Of a stretch of 64,000 bases of DNA, positions 50,880 through 61,011 are shown piece by piece. The notes beneath the pieces are model-generated. The model saw only the letters and a list, made by a program, of their open reading frames with translations, was not told the DNA's origin and did no database searches. Numbering within the stretch: position 1 is the first letter of the stretch; every line of letters starts with the position of its first letter. The position numbers and the translations under genes are program-made. This DNA is from an uncultured Rhodoferax sp. (GTDB lineage Bacteria; Pseudomonadota; Gammaproteobacteria; Burkholderiales; Burkholderiaceae_C), in NCBI RefSeq assembly GCF_946221635.1, contig NZ_CAMIHB010000005.1:131898-195897 (forward strand), read 5' to 3'.

Positions 50880-51367
50880 TGGCTTATCTGCTCGACGCCA
50901 ACGTCTTCATCCAGGCCAAGAACCTGCAATATGGTTTCGACTTCTGTCCGGCTTTCTGGGACTGGCTGGTACAGGCCTATGGCGCGGGTAGGGTGCGCAG
51001 TATTCGGCAGGTGGGCGATGAATTGACCGCTGGTGCTGATGACTTGGCTGTTTGGGCTGAGGCGCGAGGTGACGGTTTCTTTGTGCCAACGGATGCCGGG
51101 GTGCTTGGAGCCGCTCCAGCCGTAAGTGCCTGGGTGGCTGGGCAAGGCTATGAGCCGGTTGCGGTCAACACCTTTTTGCAAGTGGCAGATTTCTGGTTGG
51201 TGGCGGCCGCACTGGCCGGACACCACACGGTGGTGACGCACGAAGTGGCGTCGCCAACGACGCGGCGTATCAAGATCCCCAATGTATGTGTCGGTCTTGG
51301 GGTTGAATTCATGAGTCCGTATCAAATGCTGCGAAGGGAGCAGGCACGATTTGTCCTTGGCGGGTAA
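50879..51367 (+). CDS. DUF4411 PIN-like putative nuclease (toxin-like)
   Basis: A 162-residue protein beginning MAYLLDANVFIQAKN, the start of DUF4411/PIN-fold proteins. Acidic residues expected for a metal-dependent RNase are present: Asp6, Glu48, Asp104 and Glu122 (VTHE). It is translationally coupled to the metalloprotease gene and 26 bases from hsdR. PIN proteins are typical toxins of toxin-antitoxin pairs; that activity has not been shown here, and the coupled protease is the likely partner. Confidence 0.82.
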   Translation: MAYLLDANVFIQAKNLQYGFDFCPAFWDWLVQAYGAGRVRSIRQVGDELTAGADDLAVWAEARGDGFFVPTDAGVLGAAPAVSAWVAGQGYEPVAVNTFLQVADFWLVAAALAGHHTVVTHEVASPTTRRIKIPNVCVGLGVEFMSPYQMLRREQARFVLGG

Positions 51368-51393
51368 ATCGAAGCGCCCTGGGGAGGGAGCAC

Positions 51394-54300
51394 ATGGCAC
51401 TACACAAAGAAATCCATTTCGAAGAAGAAATCTGCGTCCACCTCGCGGCCAATGGCTGGTTTTACGAAGAAGGTGACTCGGCAAAGTTCGACCGCACGAA
51501 CGGCCTGTTCATGCCAGACCTGTTGGCCTGGGTGGAGGAGACGCAGCCGGAGAGCTTCACGAAGCTCAGCGCTACCCACGGCGCGGCGTTGCCACAGGTG
51601 CTGGCAGAGCGCGTACGCAAGAGCTTGAACTTGCCAGACCGTGGCACGCTGGATGTGTTGCGCCGGGGCGTGGAGATGTTGGGGCTTAAGGAGCCGCTGA
51701 TGTTGGCGCAGTTCAAGCCGGCGCTGGCTATCAACCCGGCTACCCAGGCAAAGTACGCCGCGAACCGCCTGCGTGTGGTGCGCCAGGTAAAGCACTCGCC
51801 AAATGCACAGCACGATGCGCTGGATCTGGTGTTGTTTCTGAACGGCATTGCGGTAGCCACGGCCGAGCTGAAGAGCAACTTCACGCAGAGCGTGCAAGAC
51901 GCCGTCGACCAGTACCGCTACGACCGTCACCCGCAGCCTAAGGGCGGCGTGCAGGAGCCTCTGCTGGGCTTCCCGGGCGGTGCGCTGGTTCACTTCGCAG
52001 TAAGCCAGTCTGAAGTGATGATGACTACCCGGCTGGCGGGCAAGGACACGTTCTTTCTGCCCTTCAACCGTGGTAACGCAGGCGGTGCGGGTAATGAACC
52101 CAATCTGGAAGGCTTCGCCACCGCCTATCTGTGGGAAGAGGTGTGGGCGCGAGAGAGCTGGCTCGACATCCTGCACCGCTATCTGATTGGCAAACGCGAC
52201 GACAAGAAGCAGTTGAGCAGCGTCATCTTCCCGCGCTATCACCAGCTCGATGCCACGCGGCAGCTAGTAGCGGATGTGCTGCAGAACGGTGCTGGCGAGC
52301 GCTATCTGATTCAGCACTCCGCGGGTTCGGGCAAGACCAACTCGATTGCCTGGGCCGCGCACTTCCTTGCAGACCTGCACGACGCGCAGCACAACAAGCT
52401 TTTTGACAGTGTGTTGGTGGTAAGCGACCGCAATGTGCTGGACGCACAGTTGAAAGAAGCCATCTTCGACTTTGAGCGCACCACCGGGGTGGTGGCGAGC
52501 ATTACCGGCGAATCGGGCAGTAAGAGCGCCCAGCTTGGCCAAGCGCTGAAGGATGGCAAGAAGATCATTGTTTGCACTATCCAAACCTTCCCCTTTGCGC
52601 TGCAGGCGGTGCAAGAACTGGCTGCGACAGAAGGCAAACGCTTTGCGGTGATAGCTGATGAGGCGCACAGTTCGCAAACTGGCGAGGCAGCGGCCAAGCT
52701 CAAGCAGCTTTTGTCCGCCGAAGAGTGGGCGGAGCTGCAGGATGGCGGCGAGGTAGATACTGAGGCGCTGCTTGCCGCGCAGATGGAAGCGAAGGCTGGT
52801 GCCTCCAAAGGGCTGACCTACATCGCATTCACCGCCACACCCAAAGGCAAGACGCTGGAACTCTTTGGCCGCAAGGGTGCAGACGGGCTGCCGCATCCAT
52901 TCCATGTCTATTCCATGCGCCAAGCCATTGAGGAAGGCTTCATCCTCGACGTACTGAAGAACTATACGAACTACAAGCTCGCCTTTAAGCTGGCACACAA
53001 CGGTGAGGAGTACGACGAGAAAGCCGTTGAACGCAATACCGCAATGAAGGGCATCATGCAGTGGGTGCGTCTGCATCCCTACAACATCGCGCAAAAGGTA
53101 CAGGTGGTGGTTGAACACTACCGCGAGAATGTGCAGCCGCTGTTGCACGGCCGAGCGAAGGCCATGGTGGTGGTGGGCAGCCGCAAGGAGGCTGTGCGCT
53201 GGCAAAAGGCCATCCGCGCGTATATCGCGAAGCAGAACTATCCGCTGGGCGTGCTGGTGGCTTTCTCCGGTGAAGTGAATGACCCGGACAGTTTTCCCGA
53301 GTCAGTGACGGAGACACATGCCCAGCTCAACCCCAGCCTCAAGGGGCGCGACATCCGCGAGGTGTTTAAGGACCCGGACTTCCACCTGTTGTTGGTGGCG
53401 AATAAGTTCCAGACGGGCTTCGACCAGCCGTTGCTCTGCGGCATGTACGTGGACAAGATGCTGGGCGGTATTCAGGCGGTGCAGACGCTATCGCGCCTGA
53501 ACCGCGCGCATCCCGGCAAAGACACGACGTACATCCTCGACTTTGTGAACGAACCAGCAGAAGTGCTCAAGGCCTTCAAGACCTACTACGAGACCGCTGA
53601 GCTGGAGGCGACGACAGATCCGCATGCGGTGTACGACCTGCGCGCCAAGCTGGATGCCACAGGCTACTACGATGAATTCGAGGTGGAGCGCGTGGCGAAG
53701 GTGGACCTCGACCCGAACGGCACCCAGAAACAGCTCGATGCCGCCATAGCCCCAGTTGCCGACCGTTTGCTTAAGCGCTACAAGGCCGCGCAGCTGGATA
53801 AGGCCGCCGCCGAAGAGCATGGCGACGAAAAGGCCGCGAAGGCAGCCAAGGACACACTGGAAGCGCTTGCGCTGTTCAAGAACGACATGGGTGCGTACGT
53901 GCGCTTGTATGCCTTCTTGAGCCAGATATTCGATTACGGCAATACTGACATTGAAAAGCGTTTCCTCTTTTACAAGCGCCTTATCCCATTGCTCGAATTT
54001 GGCCGGGAGCGCGATACGGTGGATTTGTCCAAAGTGGTGCTAACCCATCACACCTTGAAGAGCCGAGGCAAACAGCCAATGACTTTGAACGCTGATGGCA
54101 CTTACAAGTTGGCGCCGATGGACGCGGTTGGGACCGGTGGTGTGCAGGAGAAGCAGCGGGCTTACTTGGTTGAGATCATCGCCAAGGTCAACGGACTGTT
54201 TGAGGGTGAATTGAGCGACGATGACCAACTTGTCTACGTTAACGGCGTGCTAAAGGGCAAACTATTGGAGAACGAAACCCTTGTGCAGCAAGCCGCGAGC

Positions 54301-54513
54301 AATAGCAAAGAGCAGTTCTCCAACTCGCCTGATCTGAAGGACGCATTGCTTCATGCCATCATGGATGCGCTGGAAGCCCACCAGACCATGAGTACCCAGG
54401 CGCTTGGCTCGGAGCGTGTACGCGATGGTCTCAAGGACATATTGCTTGGCCCTGCGCAGTTGTATGAAGCGCTTCGGGCGCGGTCTGATTCGGGATTGGA
54501 TGCGCGGAGTTGA
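51394..54513 (+). CDS. hsdR: type I restriction-modification, restriction/translocase subunit
   Basis: A 1039-residue HsdR. The N-terminal nuclease region holds the PD-(D/E)xK element GIAVATAELKSN (about residue 150-161). The superfamily 2 motor follows: Walker A SAGSGKTNS (about 309), DEAH box VIADEAHSSQ (about 421), motif III FTATPKGKT (about 480), and KFQTGFDQP with QAVQTLSRLNR (motifs V and VI, about 670-705). It translocates DNA and cuts far from the unmethylated site. Full length and intact, separated from hsdS by the protease/PIN pair. A strong terminator follows. Confidence 0.96.
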   Translation: MALHKEIHFEEEICVHLAANGWFYEEGDSAKFDRTNGLFMPDLLAWVEETQPESFTKLSATHGAALPQVLAERVRKSLNLPDRGTLDVLRRGVEMLGLKEPLMLAQFKPALAINPATQAKYAANRLRVVRQVKHSPNAQHDALDLVLFLNGIAVATAELKSNFTQSVQDAVDQYRYDRHPQPKGGVQEPLLGFPGGALVHFAVSQSEVMMTTRLAGKDTFFLPFNRGNAGGAGNEPNLEGFATAYLWEEVWARESWLDILHRYLIGKRDDKKQLSSVIFPRYHQLDATRQLVADVLQNGAGERYLIQHSAGSGKTNSIAWAAHFLADLHDAQHNKLFDSVLVVSDRNVLDAQLKEAIFDFERTTGVVASITGESGSKSAQLGQALKDGKKIIVCTIQTFPFALQAVQELAATEGKRFAVIADEAHSSQTGEAAAKLKQLLSAEEWAELQDGGEVDTEALLAAQMEAKAGASKGLTYIAFTATPKGKTLELFGRKGADGLPHPFHVYSMRQAIEEGFILDVLKNYTNYKLAFKLAHNGEEYDEKAVERNTAMKGIMQWVRLHPYNIAQKVQVVVEHYRENVQPLLHGRAKAMVVVGSRKEAVRWQKAIRAYIAKQNYPLGVLVAFSGEVNDPDSFPESVTETHAQLNPSLKGRDIREVFKDPDFHLLLVANKFQTGFDQPLLCGMYVDKMLGGIQAVQTLSRLNRAHPGKDTTYILDFVNEPAEVLKAFKTYYETAELEATTDPHAVYDLRAKLDATGYYDEFEVERVAKVDLDPNGTQKQLDAAIAPVADRLLKRYKAAQLDKAAAEEHGDEKAAKAAKDTLEALALFKNDMGAYVRLYAFLSQIFDYGNTDIEKRFLFYKRLIPLLEFGRERDTVDLSKVVLTHHTLKSRGKQPMTLNADGTYKLAPMDAVGTGGVQEKQRAYLVEIIAKVNGLFEGELSDDDQLVYVNGVLKGKLLENETLVQQAASNSKEQFSNSPDLKDALLHAIMDALEAHQTMSTQALGSERVRDGLKDILLGPAQLYEALRARSDSGLDARS

Positions 54514-54522
54514 TTGGTAAAG

Positions 54523-54557
54523 AAAAAGCCCGCCAAGTTTTCACTTGGCGGGCTTTT
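54523..54557. terminator. bidirectional terminator between hsdR and argG
   Basis: A 14-bp perfect stem, AAAAGCCCGCCAAG with CTTGGCGGGCTTTT, around a 6-base loop. A and T runs on each side serve both converging genes, hsdR and argG. Confidence 0.92.
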
Positions 54558-54581
54558 GATGGGTGATCAGTCAGCTCTGAC

Positions 54582-55913
54582 TTACTTGCCGAGTTTGAGG
54601 AAATCATCCCCCTTGCCCAGCTCCAGCAGCCCGGCGTTGGAATACACCTGCAGCTTGGCGCGGGTGTCGGTGATGTCCAGGTTGCGCATGGTCAGTTGGC
54701 CGATGCGGTCCAGCGGGCTGAAGGGCGCGTCTTCCACCTTTTCCATGCTCAGGCGCTCGGGCGCGTAGGTGAGGTTGGGGCTTTCGGTGTTGAGCAGGCT
54801 GTAGTCGTTGCCGCGGCGCAGTTCCAGCGTCACGGTGCCGGTCACGGCCTTGGCGACCCAGCGCTGGGCGGTTTCGCGCAGCATGATGGCCTGGCTGTCG
54901 AACCAGCGGCCTTGGTACAGCAGGCGGCCCAGCTTGCGGCCGTTGTCGCGGTATTGCTCGATAGTGTCTTCGTTGTGGATGCCGGTGACCAGGCGCTCGT
55001 AGGCGATGAACAGCAGCGCCAGGCCGGGGGCTTCGTAGATGCCGCGGCTCTTGGCTTCGATGATGCGGTTCTCGATCTGGTCACTCATGCCCAGGCCGTG
55101 GCGGCCGCCGATTTCGTTGGCCTTGAGGATCAGGCTCACCAGGTCGGGGTACTGCACGCCATTCAGGGCGACGGGGCGGCCTTCTTCAAAGGTCACGCTC
55201 ACTTCTTCGGCCTTGATGGCGCAGTCTTCGCGCCAGAAGGGCACGCCCATGATGGGGTTGACGATCTTGATGCCGCTGTTCAAAAACTCCAGGTCCTTGG
55301 CCTCGTGCGTGGCGCCCAGCATGTTGCTGTCGGTGCTGTAGGCCTTTTCGGCGCTCATCTTGTAGCCAAAGCCGCTGGCGGTCATGAAGGCGCTCATCTC
55401 GGCGCGGCCGCCCAGCTCGTCAATAAAGGTTTGGTCCAGCCAGGGCTTGTAGATCTTCAGCGCGGGGTTCACCAGCAGGCCGTAGCGGTAGAAGCGCTCG
55501 ATGTCATTGCCCTTGAAGGTGGAGCCGTCGCCCCAGATGTTGACGTCGTCTTCCTTCATGGCGCTCACCAGCATGGTGCCGGTCACGGCGCGGCCCAGGG
55601 GCGTGGTGTTGAAGTAGGTTTGGCCGGCGGTGGTGATGTGGAAGGCGCCGGCCTGCAGCGCGGCAATGCCTTCGGCAGCCAGCTGCGGGCGGCAGTCCAC
55701 CAGGCGGGCCTTGATGGCGCCGTACTCCATGGCCTTCTTGGGGATGGCGTCATAGTCGGCCTCGTCGGGCTGGCCCAGGTTGGCGGTGTAGGCGTAGGGC
55801 AGGGCGCCCTTCTTCATCATCCAGTGCAGCGCGGCGCTGGTGTCCAGGCCGCCCGAGAAGGCGATGCCGACCTTTTGGCCGGTGGGGATGCTTTGCAGAA
55901 TGGTGTTAGACAT
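54582..55913 (-). CDS. argG: argininosuccinate synthase
   Basis: A 443-residue enzyme condensing citrulline and aspartate with ATP in arginine synthesis. The ATP motif AFSGGLDTSAALHWM (about residues 18-32) and the length place it in the E. coli-type (longer) group. NIWGDGSTFKGNDIERFYRYG is another family block. It is a single-gene unit on the minus strand; its upstream region carries repeat copy 11. Confidence 0.95.
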   Translation of the reverse strand: MSNTILQSIPTGQKVGIAFSGGLDTSAALHWMMKKGALPYAYTANLGQPDEADYDAIPKKAMEYGAIKARLVDCRPQLAAEGIAALQAGAFHITTAGQTYFNTTPLGRAVTGTMLVSAMKEDDVNIWGDGSTFKGNDIERFYRYGLLVNPALKIYKPWLDQTFIDELGGRAEMSAFMTASGFGYKMSAEKAYSTDSNMLGATHEAKDLEFLNSGIKIVNPIMGVPFWREDCAIKAEEVSVTFEEGRPVALNGVQYPDLVSLILKANEIGGRHGLGMSDQIENRIIEAKSRGIYEAPGLALLFIAYERLVTGIHNEDTIEQYRDNGRKLGRLLYQGRWFDSQAIMLRETAQRWVAKAVTGTVTLELRRGNDYSLLNTESPNLTYAPERLSMEKVEDAPFSPLDRIGQLTMRNLDITDTRAKLQVYSNAGLLELGKGDDFLKLGK

Positions 55914-55920
55914 AAAATTG

Positions 55921-55969
55921 GCCTCTAGCCCGCATGGATATTGCGCGAGCAGCTATAAAAAATGGAGCG
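55921..55969 (-). repeat. dispersed 48-bp repeat, copy 11
   Basis: On the minus strand: GCTCCATTTTTTATAGC, then TGCTCGCGCAATATCCATG, then CGGGCTAGAGGC. It ends 7 bases before the argG start codon, so it would be part of the argG leader RNA. Confidence 0.8.
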
Positions 55970-56007
55970 TTTGCGTCTGCCGGGATGAACCGCAGATCAA
56001 CCACTGA

Positions 56008-56334
56008 TTAGCCGAAATGGCAGATGTAGTGGTAGGCCTCAAAGCCTTCGGTCACGCGGATCTGGAACTTGGCGTTGCCGGGCACGCTGAACTTCTCGCC
56101 TTCGCCGCTGGTGACCCAGGTGTCGCTGCCGTCGAGCTTGTAGTCGCAGCTGCCGCCCACGCATTCCATGATCTCGGGGGCGCCGGTGTTGAAGGTCAGG
56201 GTGGCGGGCAGGATGACGCCGACCGACTTCTTGGTGCCATCGGCCAGGGTGAAGCCGTGGCTCACGCACTTGCCGTCAAAGTACACATTGGCCTTGGTGG
56301 TGATGGAAACGCCGGGGATCTGGGTGGTGGTCAT
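56008..56334 (-). CDS. ppnP: pyrimidine/purine nucleoside phosphorylase (PpnP)
   Basis: A 108-residue cupin-like PpnP (formerly DUF1255/YaiE), which splits nucleosides with phosphate into base and ribose-1-phosphate. Family blocks: ANVYFDGKCVSHGF, EIMECVGGSCDYKL and PGNAKFQIRV with FEAYHYICHFG at the end. ATG at 56334 (MTTTQIPGV) is chosen; the longer frame starting at 56466 overlaps the neighbouring gene. Confidence 0.92.
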   Translation of the reverse strand: MTTTQIPGVSITTKANVYFDGKCVSHGFTLADGTKKSVGVILPATLTFNTGAPEIMECVGGSCDYKLDGSDTWVTSGEGEKFSVPGNAKFQIRVTEGFEAYHYICHFG

Positions 56335-56402
56335 GGTGCGGGGGCTATCAGTAATGGGAAAGAGGGCTGGCGGGCCAGGCGCCGCGCCGCGAACCGCAGA
56401 TT

Positions 56403-56753
56403 TTAGGCCACGCGGGCCGCAAAGGCCGCCTCGGCAAAGCCCACGGTCACTTGCCCGTCGGCCCACACGACCACCGGGCGCTTGATGACGCTGCTGTGCT
56501 CTTGCATCACGGCCATGGCGCTGGGCGTGTCCACCACGCGGGCCTGGGTGGCCTCGTCCAGCTTGCGCCAGGTGGGGCCGCGCCGGTTGATCAGGGTGTC
56601 CAGGCCCACGGCGTCTATCCAGCCGGGCAGCAGGGCGGTGGGCACGCCCTGTTTCTTGAAGTCGTGAAAGGCGTAGTCCACGCCATGGTCCGTCAGCCAG
56701 GTGCGGGCTTTTTTGACGGTGTCGCAGTTGGGAATGCCGTAGAGGGTGATCAT
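56403..56753 (-). CDS. ArsC/Spx-like thioredoxin-fold protein (YffB type)
   Basis: A 116-residue ArsC-superfamily protein beginning MITLYGIPNCDTVKKARTWL. The active-site pattern is NCDTV with a single Cys, as in YffB, rather than CxxC as in Spx. NRRGPTWRKL and IKRPVVV are shared family blocks. Function for YffB-type proteins is uncertain (thiol transfer suggested). ATG at 56753, divergent from folC with 37 bases between. Confidence 0.88.
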   Translation of the reverse strand: MITLYGIPNCDTVKKARTWLTDHGVDYAFHDFKKQGVPTALLPGWIDAVGLDTLINRRGPTWRKLDEATQARVVDTPSAMAVMQEHSSVIKRPVVVWADGQVTVGFAEAAFAARVA

Positions 56754-56790
56754 GGGGCTATTGTCGCAGTGCGCGACAATTCGGGGCTCT

Positions 56791-58158
56791 ATGCCAAACA
56801 CCACGTCTCCCGCTGTCCCCACCGCCGCTTCCACCCTGCCCGAATGGCTGGCCTATATAGAGTCCATGCACCCCAAGGGCATCAACGGCATCGAGATGGG
56901 GCTGGACCGCGTGCGCAGCGTGGCGCAGCGGCTGGGCCTGCAGTTCAGCTGCCCGGTGTTTACCGTGGCGGGCACCAACGGCAAGGGCTCCACCTGCGCC
57001 ATGCTCGAATCCATCCTGCGCGAGGCGGGTTACCAGACGGGCGTGTACAGCTCGCCGCACCTGGTGCACTTTGAGGAGCGCATGCGCCTGAACGGCGTGG
57101 CCGCGGACGCTAGCAAATTTGTAGCTGCTTGCGCAGAGGTGGAGAGGGCTAGAGCCGGAAATGATGGTCAAAAAGACGCCGAAGTGGCGCTGACCTACTT
57201 TGAGTTCACCACCCTGGCCATTTTGCTGGCGCTGTCCCGCGAGGGGCTGGACGCCGTCATTCTGGAAGTCGGCCTGGGCGGCCGCCTGGACGCCGTCAAC
57301 ATCATCGACACCGACTGCGCCATCATCACCAGCATCGACCTGGACCACATGGAGTTGCTGGGCCCGGACCGCGAAAGCATTGGCCGCGAGAAGGCCGGCA
57401 TCATGCGCACGGGGCGCCCGGTCATCGTGAGCGACCCGGTGCCGCCGCAAAGCGTGCTGGACCGCGCCCTGGAAGTGGGCGCTGACCTGTGGACGGTGGG
57501 GCGGGATTTCAATGTGTCGGGCGACAAGCAGCAGTGGGGCTGGGCCGGGCGCGGGCGCCGTTACAGTGGCCTGGCCTACCCGGCGCTGCGCGGGGCCAAC
57601 CAGCTCGTCAACGCTGCGGGCGTGCTGGCGGCGCTGACTGCGCTGCGCGAACGCCTGCCGGTGACGGCGCAGGCGGTGCGCAACGGCTTTGCGTTCGTCG
57701 AACTGCCGGGGCGCTTCCAGATCATCCCGGGCCAGCCGGTGCTGGTGCTGGACGTGGCGCACAACCCGCATTCGGTGGCGGCGCTGGCGGCCAATATGGA
57801 CGCCATGGGCTTTTACCCGACCACGCACGCCGTCTTTGGCGCCATGGCCGACAAGGAGCTGGCGCCCATGTTTGCCAAGGTGGCGCCGCTGATGGACCGC
57901 TGGTATTTCACCGATTTGCCCAGCCCGCGGGCCGCTACCGGTGCCGATTTGAAGGCCCAGTGGGAGGCGCACAACACCCGCAAGGATGCCTCGGCCCAGG
58001 CCTTCGCCACGCCCCTGGACGCCCTGCGCGCAGCCATCGCCGCGGCAGACCCGGCTGATAGAATCGTGGTCTTTGGATCGTTCTACACCGTGGGTGGTGT
58101 GCTGCAAGAGGGCACGCCCAAGCTGAACGCCAAGCATCTCCAGCCCCAAGTCCCCTGA
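56791..58158 (+). CDS. folC: dihydrofolate/folylpolyglutamate synthase
   Basis: A 455-residue bifunctional enzyme adding glycine-linked or glutamate residues: it joins glutamate to dihydropteroate and extends folate polyglutamate. P-loop GTNGKGSTCAM (about residue 62), EVGLGGRLDAVN (about 163), FSDLDHMELLG-like Mg site ITSIDLDHMELLG, and C-terminal LDVAHNPHS (about 320). ATG at 56791 gives the usual N-terminus. It contains repeat copy 12 in frame, encoding ASKFVAACAEVERARA around residues 107-122. First of the folC-to-metZ run. Confidence 0.95.
   Translation: MPNTTSPAVPTAASTLPEWLAYIESMHPKGINGIEMGLDRVRSVAQRLGLQFSCPVFTVAGTNGKGSTCAMLESILREAGYQTGVYSSPHLVHFEERMRLNGVAADASKFVAACAEVERARAGNDGQKDAEVALTYFEFTTLAILLALSREGLDAVILEVGLGGRLDAVNIIDTDCAIITSIDLDHMELLGPDRESIGREKAGIMRTGRPVIVSDPVPPQSVLDRALEVGADLWTVGRDFNVSGDKQQWGWAGRGRRYSGLAYPALRGANQLVNAAGVLAALTALRERLPVTAQAVRNGFAFVELPGRFQIIPGQPVLVLDVAHNPHSVAALAANMDAMGFYPTTHAVFGAMADKELAPMFAKVAPLMDRWYFTDLPSPRAATGADLKAQWEAHNTRKDASAQAFATPLDALRAAIAAADPADRIVVFGSFYTVGGVLQEGTPKLNAKHLQPQVP
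57109..57156 (+). repeat. dispersed 48-bp repeat, copy 12 (inside folC)
   Basis: GCTAGCAAATTTGTAGC, then TGCTTGCGCAGAGGTGGAG, then AGGGCTAGAGCC. Sense orientation in folC, in the same A-x-K-x-V-A-A-C-A frame as copies 7, 8 and 9. Confidence 0.85.
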
Positions 58159-58172
58159 ACCGTCTCCAAAGC

Positions 58173-58982
58173 ATGGCCTTTTTCAAGTTTCGCAAGGGTG
58201 GCGACGAGCAACCCACCCCACCCAGCGCCACCGAGAGCGTGGAAGTCATGCGCAAGCGCGCCCGGCACCGACTGATTGGTGCGGCGGTGCTGGTGTTGCT
58301 GGGGGTCATTGGCTTCCCGCTGCTGTTTGACAGCCAGCCACGGCCCATCGCGGTAGACATCCCCATCGAAATTCCGGACAAGGCCAAGGTGGCGCCTTTG
58401 GGCACGCCGCAGGTGGCCGCTGCCAGCGGCGCAGCCTCGCAGGTCAGCGCTGGCGCCATTGGGGGGGAGGCCCCTGCACCTGCCGCCTCGGCCGCCGCCA
58501 AACCGGAATCCAAGCCCGAGCCCAAGGCCGAGACCATCATCACCGAGACCAAGCCCGAAGCCAAACCGGTGGTGAAGGCCGAGGCCAAGCCCGAAGCCAA
58601 GCCAGCGGCAAAGCCCGAGCCCAAGCCCGCCGAAAAAACCGCGGCCAAGGCGGAGGCAGCCAAGGCCCAGGCCCTGCTGGACGGCAAGCCCGCAGCCAAG
58701 CCGGCCGCCAAGGCCGCAGAGACCAAGCCCGACGCCAAGGCCAGCAGCGGCGATGGCCGCTTTGTGGTGCAGGTGGGCGCCTATGTGGAAGCCGCCAAGC
58801 TGCGCGAGGCGCGCCAGAAGGTGGAATCCGCCGGTTTCAAGACCTACACCCAGGTGGTGGGGACCAAAGATGCACAGCGCACCCGGGTGCGTGTCGGCCC
58901 GTTTGCCAACAAGGCCGAAGCACAAAAGGCAGCGGACAAGCTCAAGAAGCTGAACCTGCCCGCGGCGATCTTGGAACTATAG
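58173..58982 (+). CDS. SPOR-domain membrane protein (DedD-like)
   Basis: A 269-residue bitopic membrane protein: cytoplasmic N-terminus, one membrane helix (about residues 33-52, IGAAVLVLLGVIGFPLLF), a long Lys/Pro/Ala/Glu-rich linker (about 105-190) and a C-terminal SPOR domain (about 194-268, FVVQVGAYVEAAKLREARQK). SPOR domains bind septal peptidoglycan stripped of stem peptides, so a role at the division site is likely. Its place between folC and cvpA is the conserved DedD position. Confidence 0.92.
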   Translation: MAFFKFRKGGDEQPTPPSATESVEVMRKRARHRLIGAAVLVLLGVIGFPLLFDSQPRPIAVDIPIEIPDKAKVAPLGTPQVAAASGAASQVSAGAIGGEAPAPAASAAAKPESKPEPKAETIITETKPEAKPVVKAEAKPEAKPAAKPEPKPAEKTAAKAEAAKAQALLDGKPAAKPAAKAAETKPDAKASSGDGRFVVQVGAYVEAAKLREARQKVESAGFKTYTQVVGTKDAQRTRVRVGPFANKAEAQKAADKLKKLNLPAAILEL

Positions 58983-58995
58983 GCACCGGCCCCAC

Positions 58996-59481
58996 ATGCC
59001 TACCTTGGACTGGATCTTTCTGGCGGTCTTGCTGTTTTCGCTGTTGCTGGGGGCCTGGCGCGGCCTGATGTACGAGGTGTTCTCGGTCCTGAGCTGGGCC
59101 GTGGCGTTTGTGGTGGCGCAATGGTTTGCGCCCGACGCGGCACAGTGGATTCCGATCAGCGGCGACGCCGAAGCGGTGCGCTACGCCGGCGGCTTCATTC
59201 TGGTGTTTGTGGCGACGGTGTTCGCCGGTGGCCTGGTGGCCTTTGTGATCAAGAAGCTGGTGGCTGCGGCAGGCATGAGCCCCGCAGACCGCATGCTGGG
59301 AGCGGTGTTTGGGCTGGTGCGCGGCATGTTGCTGCTGCTGGCGGTCACGGTGGTGGTGGGCATGACGCCGCTGCACACCGCATCGTGGTGGACCAGCGCC
59401 ATGGGCCCGCGCATGACGGGCACCGTGCTGTCGGGCCTCAAGCCCCTGCTGCCCGAAGAGTTTGGCAAATATTTACCTTGA
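58996..59481 (+). CDS. cvpA: CvpA family membrane protein
   Basis: A 161-residue inner-membrane protein with four hydrophobic segments and the CvpA hallmarks DWIFLAVLLFSLLLGAWRGL at the start and ADRMLGAVFGLVRGML near residue 95. Named for colicin V production; in many bacteria it precedes purF and affects envelope robustness. It lies 14 bases before purF. Confidence 0.93.
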   Translation: MPTLDWIFLAVLLFSLLLGAWRGLMYEVFSVLSWAVAFVVAQWFAPDAAQWIPISGDAEAVRYAGGFILVFVATVFAGGLVAFVIKKLVAAAGMSPADRMLGAVFGLVRGMLLLLAVTVVVGMTPLHTASWWTSAMGPRMTGTVLSGLKPLLPEEFGKYLP

Positions 59482-59495
59482 GTGAGTGAACTCCT

Positions 59496-60998
<1,503 letters not shown>

Positions 60999-61011
60999 TC
61001 TGCCCAACACC

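Noticed and set aside
49731..51367. ImmA/IrrE-like gene as a prophage or ICE remnant
   Set aside because: No integrase, repressor, structural phage gene or attachment repeat is visible, and the gene is tightly coupled to the restriction operon.
58500..58750. Lys/Ala/Glu/Pro repeats as a DNA tandem repeat
   Set aside because: The periodicity is a low-complexity linker in the SPOR protein; units are irregular at DNA level.
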